From assembly GCF_000003605.2 (NCBI RefSeq), contig NW_003122455.1:1541-15259 (forward strand): a stretch of DNA of 13,719 bases. Reading direction: 5' to 3'. This document shows positions 7,946-13,719 of the stretch, piece after piece (the first letter of the stretch is position 1; each line of letters begins with the position of its first letter). The notes beneath the pieces are model-generated. The model was not told the origin of the DNA. It saw nothing but the letters and a program-made list of their open reading frames with translations, and searched no databases. The DNA comes from Saccoglossus kowalevskii (Eukaryota > Hemichordata > Enteropneusta > Harrimaniidae). A program made the translations under genes and the position numbers.

Positions 7946-8417
7946 TAATTTGAAACAATTGTAACATATTGGTTGGAAATAAGTATTGGCAACAGTGGCA
8001 TCACATATACCAATGGAACAGTATGAACAAACACATACCACCATTAGGAAACATTCACCATGTATTTATATTAACCATAAGTTCAAATGATTGCATTTTC
8101 TAAATATACAATTAAACAATAATTGAGAAAAACAAAATACCAAAGGCCGACAAGCGCTAGTAAATTTATGGATGATTTTGATATTTCATTTTTAAGTTTG
8201 AAGTAAGCTTATATAGTATAGTTTATATCAAAGTATAGTTTACCATTTTATTTAAATTTAAAATTATACATAATACTAACCTTTTCAACACTAGTTCGCT
8301 CTTTTCATCACAAATTCACAAAATAGTCCTGTTTATAGTCTGCACTTTCCCTCACAAGATTGAGACAAAAATAGCCAAATATTTTGAGTAAAAAATGAAA
8401 ATTTACTTAAATTTTAG
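7946..8417. other. Unannotated AT-rich stretch within the LINE relic
   Basis: It lies where the RT palm/YxDD and thumb regions of ORF2 would be expected, but no such motif is seen on the + strand. About 470 bp of very AT-rich DNA connect the early RT blocks to the C-terminal remnant, which in an intact ORF2 would be well over 1 kb apart. This implies deletion and/or replacement, or two separate LINE fragments. Confidence 0.45.
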
Positions 8418-8612
8418 GCGAAAAAGTCTGGTGGTGAGAAGGTTGATTCAGGTCTCTTTAAATTTAATTTTCCACTTGTTGACAACCCCTTGTGTAGTTT
8501 TTGTAAAGTTGAAAATGAAACAATGTATCATTTATTTTACCTTGGTACCAACAAAATTGATGAAAGACTCACTAACTCAAAAATAAATTTACTTAGATTA
8601 AATGCAATTTAA
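8418..8612 (+). pseudogene. LINE ORF2 C-terminal Cys-His remnant
   Basis: In the frame of 8445 the strand reads SGLFKFNFPLVDN, then PLCSFCKVENETMYHLFY, and stops at 8610-8612. This is the pattern of the cysteine-rich C-terminal region of many L1/Tx1-type ORF2 proteins (P-x-C-x-x-C-x(5-6)-E-T-x-x-H-L-F). The final cysteine of the usual C-C-H-C set is not present; LGTN follows instead. It has the same orientation as the ORF2 relic upstream, so it is probably the 3' part of one decayed copy. An open frame in another phase (8395-8586, from an ATG) is a shadow. Confidence 0.75.
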
Positions 8613-8840
8613 TGCTCAAATACAAACAGCTCAACCAATAATTCACTGCAAACGCGGTGCTCCCAAAATATTACAAATAACACAATAAGTACTTAACTCT
8701 CACAGGAAACGTTTACTATCATAAGAGTTCCGATGTTAGTTTTATATTTTCTATTGTCTTTGGTTTAATCATCGCGTAAATTGAGAAACATCCACGACGA
8801 AGCGTTCAAAGTGATGGGGTCGTAAAGAGGTTTAACTCAC

Positions 8841-9133
8841 TGTGATTTCTTGTGTACGTCTTCCCCGGGTCTTCCCGCGGCTTGTTTACTTTGTAGCCTA
8901 CGGTGGAAGTCTCCGTCTGCTGCAGACGGTTTTTGTTGTCACATTGCACACTGTATTCAATCGAAACACACGTTGTTCACGAACGTTCTGCTCAGTTGTA
9001 GTGTGATGAAAAAGTTAATATCAACACAAAAATACACTTTGCGCTCGGACGACTTGTTCACGACCAGCAAGTATGTATCCAGAACAAACTAAGATGGCCT
9101 CAATACCCGGATGGCACCTCGTTCGCTCATTGG
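8841..9133 (-). promoter_or_regulatory. Possible minus-strand promoter and non-coding first exon
   Basis: A locally GC/CpG-richer patch in AT-rich DNA. Reading the minus strand there is a CCAAT box (ATTGG on +, 9129-9133), then GGCCATCTT (AAGATGGCC on +, 9091-9099; YY1-like). About 250 nt downstream comes a strong splice-donor match, ATCACA|GTGAGT (ACTCAC on +, 8835-8840). No good coding frame lies between, so a 5' UTR exon would be the reading. The plus-strand open frame 8850-9092 starts at TTG and is not supported. Confidence 0.2.
8913..8929. repeat. 7-bp hairpin followed by a T-run
   Basis: CCGTCTG (8913-8919), loop CTG, CAGACGG (8923-8929), then TTTTT. It looks like a bacterial intrinsic terminator, but the context is eukaryotic, so no such role is assigned. 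Confidence 0.5.
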
Positions 9134-10199
9134 TTAAAGTTAGAAACAATTGTTCAAAGCCTTACATCAGCTTTTAAATACACTCAAATAATGCATTTAA
9201 CTGTTTAATGTAAACGGACTAATATTTTAAGTAAAATAAACAGTTTGAATTACAGACTTGTTCGGGCACAACCTATTGACCGTAGAGGGCGTAATTTAGT
9301 GAAACACTTAGAGGGACAAATTAATCAGGTTATAATATTTGATTTTAAATGCATAACTTGCTAAGTCGTAAAAAATCACAGAAAATTTTAAAAGTTGCCT
9401 ATAAATTTAAAAAATAACCAAAAAATTCTAGAAAAATGTATACAAATATATACAATTTATTGTATTTGAAGGCATGGCAACACATTTACATGAACATCAC
9501 TGAGAATTGTGATTGTTGGTGTAAGAAATTCTTGTTAGTAGCTTTGTTCGTCATTCCACCTTTCTACGATGGTGATAATATCATTGTGGTAAAATTTATT
9601 CTTATTTATTCATGTGTAAAAGTATTATCATTCACTGCACAACGACATATCACACAAGTTGAACGGAAATCTATAGAAAGTGAGCTTTTTTTAAAAAAAA
9701 TGTATGCTTGGTGACAGACATCAAGTCTGTATCTATTGCAGATGCTACTATGACGTCTGAGTGTGTGTATCTACCTGTATGTATAAAATGAAAATACCAG
9801 CACGTATGCACCACTATTTACACACTGTAAATTTATAGGATTACATTATAACATGGTTTATTGGGTCATAGTTCAATTACAACTATGGTCAGCCTGTCGC
9901 TATGACAACAATCAGTGTTACAAGCTGTCCATATACATTTAAATCGACGTTAACATTGGCAATACTGGACATTATTTAAACAAAGGAGTTCTCACATTGG
10001 AAACACTCGAAACTTTATAAAAATAGATGAATAAAACCACGTGTTAGAATAAACTTGGTTAAATCAGCCTGATTATTGCTGTGAAATCACTGTATAGTTA
10101 CACATACACACAGGGTCACTGCTCTCAGTCAGTCAAGACTTGTGGATTTCAGTTATTGATGAGATCGTTGTCAATGTCATAGTCAGAAAGACTCTTATT
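9134..10199. other. Unannotated stretch, one ATG-led ORF of unknown reality
   Basis: AT-rich DNA without a recognised family. It contains a TAGAGGGCGT motif (9283-9292), a hairpin (CATAGTT 9867-9873 with AACTATG 9881-9887), and the ORF at 9436-9714 described separately. Confidence 0.45.
9436..9714 (+). CDS. Hypothetical ORF (92 aa), unrecognised
   Basis: ATG at 9436, TGA at 9712-9714. The predicted peptide has two hydrophobic stretches (KFLLVALFVIPPF, about residues 31-43, and VVKFILIYSCVKVLSF, about residues 51-66) separated by a short acidic turn, and a Lys/Glu-containing tail. There is no family signature, no homologous neighbour and no clear Kozak context (GAAAAATGT). In DNA this AT-rich, a 92-codon frame can occur by chance. 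Confidence 0.12.
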   Translation: MYTNIYNLLYLKAWQHIYMNITENCDCWCKKFLLVALFVIPPFYDGDNIIVVKFILIYSCVKVLSFTAQRHITQVERKSIESELFLKKMYAW

Positions 10200-10207
10200 T
10201 AGTTTTA

Positions 10208-10370
10208 TGCGTCATTCAAGATGGCGGCCCCCATATAGTAAATATCGTATTTATTTTATTATCACGTGTGCGCCAGCTGACTGTGCTCCAAGTATACACA
10301 GCGCGCGTTTGAATTCAGTGTTTAGTTTACTTACACGCGTTGTGTGAACCGCATGGGACGCTATATCGAA
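10208..10370 (+). promoter_or_regulatory. Promoter-like CpG patch with YY1 and CRE-like motifs
   Basis: TGCGTCA (10208-10214, CRE-half-like) is followed by AAGATGGCGGC (10218-10228), a full match to the YY1 core-promoter motif usually found near transcription starts. A run of CpGs comes next (CACGTG, GCGCGCG, ACGCG, ~10260-10360). An ATG lies at 10353. This composition differs sharply from the flanks. It is the best promoter candidate for a plus-strand gene in the window. Confidence 0.35.
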
Positions 10371-10460
10371 TACGAGTCACCCCGTATTAGTGTTTTTGAT
10401 TTTTTGTCTAACAAATACTGTCGTGTTTTTTGGAATCAAGTAATTCTCAGTTTGAGATAA
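10353..10460 (+). CDS. Short ORF after the promoter-like patch (35 aa)
   Basis: ATG at 10353 (context GAACCGCATGG, reasonable for eukaryotic initiation with G at +4) reads MGRYIEYESPRISVFDF... for 35 codons to TAA at 10458-10460. A moderate splice-donor match, CAA|GTAATT, lies at ~10439, so this could be a first coding exon rather than a complete ORF. No family is recognised. Confidence 0.2.
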   Translation: MGRYIEYESPRISVFDFLSNKYCRVFWNQVILSLR

Positions 10461-10485
10461 ATCATAATCCAAGTTCGTCTGCAGT

Positions 10486-10629
10486 ATGGAGAGTGTCCAC
10501 AGTAATATTAAACAATATAAACAGTTCAAAGTTATATCGAATGAGATTTCCAAGATCGTGACAGCCAAAAACAAATTGTCAATAAATCGTCTTCAGATTG
10601 AGCAAAAAAGTTCAGCCTTAATGAAATGA
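10486..10629 (+). CDS. Short Lys/Gln/Ser-rich ORF (47 aa)
   Basis: ATG at 10486, preceded by CTGCAG (acceptor-like), reads 47 codons to TGA at 10627-10629. The peptide starts MESVHSNIKQYKQFKVIS and continues with regularly spaced Ile/Leu among Lys, Gln and Asn, as in an amphipathic helix or coiled coil. No family is recognised. It could be an exon or chance. Confidence 0.18.
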   Translation: MESVHSNIKQYKQFKVISNEISKIVTAKNKLSINRLQIEQKSSALMK

Positions 10630-11578
10630 AAAAAATAACTTAAACTAGTAATAGTTACTTTCGTACCATTAATCTCTTGTGTACAGGGAAACAGGTATGT
10701 GCATTGTACACAAATAGCTATAATAAACATGTGTATTTTTACCGACTAACATAACTTGGAATGAAATAGACATCTCTTACTTGAGCACCTAGATCTTAGA
10801 TCAATTTAATATAAAAATACATTTATCTTGTTTTATTATATGATATTTTGGGATGTAGTGTGATTATGGAATGACGATTTTATAATAAATAACAATTTTC
10901 ATAACTAATATGACAATATCTCATAAAATGTTCAACTGACTTATTGAGCAAGATATTAATTATGTTGTCATAGTTACAAAGCCCTGATATTTTACCACTG
11001 GTGCGATTTGACCCACCAGTCATCATCTCTATTTTATCTGTGGCAAACTTGGGTCATTTTTTTGTAATTTATGCAACCTGTCATGGGTCACCACAAATCT
11101 TGAATTATATGGTATTACCAATGGATGTGTATTCTCCACAGTTTAATAAATCTGACACCAAATTCACGAGGTCACGGGGTCGGATTAAATATCAACCCAA
11201 AAGATCCGATAAAATTCAATATTTTTATCACCTCATAAGCGGGTTCTGAACCAATTTAAAATTACACAATTTATGTAACACGTGGATAGTTTAAAGTGAT
11301 GGGTACCAATATAATCCAATACACATCACACATAGTTGCCATAGTTTATTAGATACACCAACATTTATGCTGTGTAAGGTTCTTGTCTCCAGCAATATCA
11401 CCCGTCACAATGGAACTTATACAATTACGCACTACACACCACAGCACTGTTGATAACGATCATGCGAAAAAAGGAGAAACAACACTCCAGAATTGTCACA
11501 TATATATGTTTGTATGTGCAAGGAGAAAACATTCATATCTAGCAATAATTCTGTTTTCAAAAGCCAATCTAAAAGATA
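10630..11578. other. Unannotated stretch, no recognisable gene
   Basis: AT-rich DNA. A splice-donor-like ACAG|GTATGT lies at ~10694. Open frames at 11001-11249 and 11383-11628 start at GTG and TTG and show no signature. No repeat family was recognised. Confidence 0.45.
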
Positions 11579-11682
11579 ATGGTCTTCCCCAACTTACACT
11601 ACCCCTACACTATGAATGGTATAAGTAATAATTTACGTGTGCACCGAACAGATCAATTGGAAACTTATTCAATTAAACACTA

Positions 11683-11694
11683 TAGAGGGCGCTA
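11683..11694 (+). promoter_or_regulatory. TAGAGGGCGCTA motif
   Basis: It resembles the core of the CTCF motif (AGRKGGCR) but lacks a good CCASY left half. Related copies lie at 6618-6627 (GAGGGCGCTA) and 9283-9292 (TAGAGGGCGT). It may be a binding site or just a common dispersed-repeat word. Confidence 0.15.
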
Positions 11695-11758
11695 TAATAA
11701 TAACAAAATATCCAGTCTCTATTTCATTTGCGTCCTGTTGTATACGTACTATCCGCAG

Positions 11759-11810
11759 TTGAATGGTAATGGGAATGATGCAGCATCAATTTATACAGAA
11801 GATAATACAG
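11759..11810 (+). CDS. Possible 52-bp internal exon
   Basis: A pyrimidine-rich tract ending in ATCCGCAG (AG at 11757-11758) precedes 52 bp that read LNGNGNDAASIYTEDNT in an open frame. ACAG|GTAAAT follows, with the donor GT at 11811-11812. The open frame extends upstream to an ATG at 11580, but the acceptor, donor and peptide composition make the short exon the more interesting reading. No family is recognised. Confidence 0.2.
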
Positions 11811-12150
11811 GTAAATATTGAAATGTGCAAATGTGTTCCACATTCAATGATTTCGGAATATTTTTGAATGGTCAGATTCAAATTAGACGATTTTTTTAAC
11901 CGAAACAGAACTCAAATACACTTTTACTAGAATGTGGGATGAACTTTACTAATATACAAATTAAGTGATAACAATATTGTGAGAGGTATTGTTGTTTTCG
12001 GTGACACAAATGAATAGGCAAACACAGACCTTTACATTTATATTTGTTTGAATAGTTTTGCAATTAAATGTTATTTTTTAGGGAGGATTTGTATAGCTCG
12101 CATAATATGCTTTCCAAAACCTGATGACGTTATATATTCAATATATTGTC

Positions 12151-12257
12151 ATACCGCTCATACGGAAACCAATCATGGGCGTTGTCAGAATTGCAATAGA
12201 AGCGTCACCCGTGGGAATTCTGACAACGCCCATGATTGGTGTTCGTATGAGCGGTAT
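12151..12257. mobile_element. 107-bp foldback with 42-bp arms
   Basis: The arms at 12151-12192 and 12216-12257 are inverted copies matching at 40 of 42 positions (the mismatches lie just inside CTCATACG), around a 23-nt loop. Each outer edge reads TA-CCGCTC / GAGCGG-TA, so a TA target duplication (Tc1/mariner-like) with 12153-12254 as the element is possible. Each arm includes CCAATCATGGGCGTTGTCAG. The near-identity of the arms suggests recent origin or gene conversion. The open frame reading through it (12048-12272) is a by-product. Confidence 0.8.
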
Positions 12258-12296
12258 ACACAAACAAAATAGTTAACACACGTTCTCCAGATAAGT

Positions 12297-12458
12297 CTAC
12301 TTCATGAAAATCAAACTCTCTTCCCGAACATTAAAAGTTAAAATGGCACCACCATTTTCTATGGAGTTCTTTTTGAGTGCATTAATAACACACTCTATCA
12401 CATTATTTGGGACATCCGTTACACCATTCATATGAGTTGTTGATGCACTCAGTGATGT
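12297..12458 (-). pseudogene. Coding-like minus-strand segment, exon or gene relic
   Basis: The frame is open from 12458 down to a TAG at 12299-12297, with an internal ATG at 12431 (44 codons from it). It reads MNGVTDVPNNVIECVIN, then ALKKNSIENGGAILTFNV, then REESLIFMK, a protein-like mix of helix- and strand-forming stretches with few stops nearby. A second minus frame, overlapping just upstream (12519 downward), reads NAESSYRDLKINITECINNS, and a third just downstream reads VDLSGERVLTI. One protein broken by two frameshifts would explain this. The 'lP..v......f.v....lf' pattern loosely recalls the GAIN domain of adhesion GPCRs, but this is only an impression. Confidence 0.25.
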
Positions 12459-12687
12459 TTATCTTTAAATCACGATAACTACTTTCAGCATTGGTGTTGG
12501 ATGTGCATCCTACAGTCCATCAATTTAGCATAAATTTCGCAATCTACGCCATATGTTGCTGAAAAAGTTTACAATTAACTCAAATATCCGATTGGTTTTG
12601 ATGGATATAAATTTGCATATCGCTAAAATGACGTATATTTCAATGGTAACTTAAATATATACAAATCTGATAAAACATTGTCTAAGT

Positions 12688-12720
12688 GTCACGTGATGTC
12701 AGCAAACAGATCACGTGATG
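12688..12720 (+). promoter_or_regulatory. Paired TCACGTGATG E-boxes, 22 bp apart
   Basis: GTCACGTGATG at 12688-12698 and ATCACGTGATG at 12710-12720 share TCACGTGATG in the same orientation. CACGTG is bound by bHLH-ZIP factors of the USF/MITF/TFE type. The spacing of 22 bp is about two helical turns, so both sites would face the same side. A TGACGTA (CRE-like, ~12629) and an ATTGG (~12591) lie upstream on the + strand. Confidence 0.35.
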
Positions 12721-13053
12721 GTATTCAGCCATGACAACATTCATAATAAGAGCATACATTCTATACGAACAACAAGGCGCCAAGCAGTGTGTATGAAAAC
12801 AAGAAACATTCACATAGACTGTATCCTGGGCACACATGTAAGACAAGTGTTCCTACAGTCAGCATATACCGATAAGAAACGATCACCATGCTCCATCCTC
12901 CGCTGTATATAATATTGCCAGTGAGTTTCTATTGATATATATTATATAGTTAAGAGTATAGTATTGTCGAATCAGATAACAGCCTTACCATCTCTGATAC
13001 CAATTAACAACATCCGGGTTACCTTTACTCGGATTGATAATAATGTATTTCGA

Positions 13054-13176
13054 TTATTCTTCTATTAGTTGACCCATTTCGTCCATGTTGGTTATTTGAG
13101 AAAGAAATACGTTGTTGGATTTGAAGAAGTAATCAATATCATAACAGATTCTCTTCGGCAAACTTTTCGTTGCCAT
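13054..13176 (-). CDS. Short minus-strand ORF (40 aa), unrecognised
   Basis: ATG at 13176-13174 in the context ATATCCATGG (G at +4, near-Kozak), with an in-frame stop just upstream and TAA at 13056-13054. The peptide begins MATKSLPKRICYDIDYFF and ends with an acidic, hydrophilic stretch (MDEMGQLIEE). It lies upstream of, and on the same strand as, the coding-like segment at 12297-12458. No family is recognised; it could be a small gene, a first exon or chance. Confidence 0.2.
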   Translation of the reverse strand: MATKSLPKRICYDIDYFFKSNNVFLSQITNMDEMGQLIEE

Positions 13177-13604
13177 GGATATTTTCAATCAATAATATAG
13201 TGCAAAAATCGGAAATAAAATTAATTGTCAACAAATACTTGACAAACTTGTGACACAAGTGACACTGTAATTGTCAGTTTTAATGCAAACGCCATACTTA
13301 TTATTCATCCCGGGGTGCACTAGGAGAAACTTACTCACGGCTATGCGAGGCACCCAGGGATTAATAGATTATGTTCGAAATAAGCAAGGGGTCCTTCTTT
13401 GACATTTTCCAGTATCAAGTCTGTGTTGATACACTAGTAATGCATGCAATGTGAGACATGTGACAGTTTACCGTGATTCCTGGTGCTACAAAATTGTTTA
13501 AACCACGTCAAGGGGTGGCGTCTTTTGAACATTTGTTTTAAGAGATGTTTTTTAAAAGAAATTTAGCCTCCCGGGCCATAATTTTCACCAAAAGTTGGTA
13601 CCTC
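13177..13604. other. Unannotated stretch, no recognisable gene
   Basis: It contains a GC-richer block (~13306-13362) with CCCGGGGTGC and GGCACCCAGGG, which form an imperfect inverted repeat about 40 bp apart. No tRNA-like A and B boxes or cloverleaf could be fitted. The rest is AT-rich and featureless. Confidence 0.4.
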
Positions 13605-13614
13605 TATATAAATA
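13605..13614 (+). promoter_or_regulatory. TATA-box match
   Basis: TATATAAATA matches the TATA consensus well. About 10 bp further, GATGATC (13623-13629) is inverted as GATCATC (13651-13657). The window ends 105 bp later, so no downstream gene can be judged. Confidence 0.2.
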
Positions 13615-13719
13615 ATACAAGCGATGATCCAGGCTACTCATGCATGCAGCGATCATCCATGGCACGTCTCATCTATAAGCTAGTACACTTTGACGTTACC
13701 TGTTAACTTTACCTGTTTT

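Noticed and set aside
8395-8586. 63-codon ORF from an ATG
   Set aside because: It is the wrong phase of the LINE C-terminal remnant; the Cys-His motif reads in the frame of 8445.
8913-8929. Bacterial-type intrinsic terminator
   Set aside because: The stem-loop plus T-run looks right, but nothing else in the window is prokaryotic.
12715-12912. 65-codon plus-strand ORF, and a ~57-codon open minus frame over the same stretch
   Set aside because: The plus frame starts at GTG and has no signature. The minus frame is hydrophobic but also unrecognised, and neither has splice or start evidence favouring it.
13306-13362. tRNA or tRNA-derived SINE head in a GC-richer block
   Set aside because: No A box, proper B box or cloverleaf could be fitted on either strand.

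Overview
This is eukaryotic, AT-rich, mostly non-coding DNA. There are no operons and no long open frames, and the recognisable content is decayed transposable elements. The mixture suggests a marine invertebrate (a lophotrochozoan or a non-vertebrate deuterostome). It includes an L1/Tx1-type LINE, hairpin-ended elements carrying ~150-bp tandem monomers next to ACGG/ACG microsatellites, and short foldback MITEs. The organism guess is inference; no host gene is recognised with confidence.

Layout. Positions 1-478 hold the right part of a composite repeat: tandem 157-bp monomers, a GGACGACG microsatellite, and a terminal hairpin ending in CTAAT. Positions 3396-3966 hold a left part of the same family, starting with an 11-bp motif that is the exact inverse of the right terminus. 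Together they resemble the non-autonomous Helentron/'pearl'-type (HINE) architecture. A foldback MITE lies at 582-756, with a rearranged relative at 3272-3390. A young-looking 127-bp tandem duplication lies at 2729-2982. Region 757-2728 has no recognisable gene.

Positions 4529-5963 contain an L1/Tx1-like LINE ORF1 relic on the + strand. It appears to be split by a nested ~937-bp element at 4935-5871, which has TAGTCCC/GGGACTA ends, degenerate ~300-bp internal repeats and a CGGA microsatellite. ORF1-like sequence resumes immediately after it. Downstream on the same strand are an ORF2 relic (endonuclease plus first reverse-transcriptase blocks, 6871-7945) and an ORF2 C-terminal Cys-His remnant (8418-8612). 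All are frameshifted, so nothing here is likely to be active. The 5' flank of ORF1 carries two pairs of short duplications that could be LINE 5'-UTR structure.

From 8613 to the end the sequence is non-repetitive. It has two CpG-richer patches with promoter-like motifs (8841-9133 and 10200-10370), a 107-bp foldback with 42-bp arms (12151-12257), paired CACGTG sites spaced 22 bp (12688-12720), and several short coding-like stretches: + strand 10353-10460, 10486-10629 and 11759-11810; - strand 12297-12458 and 13054-13176. These could be exons or gene relics, and each is given low confidence.
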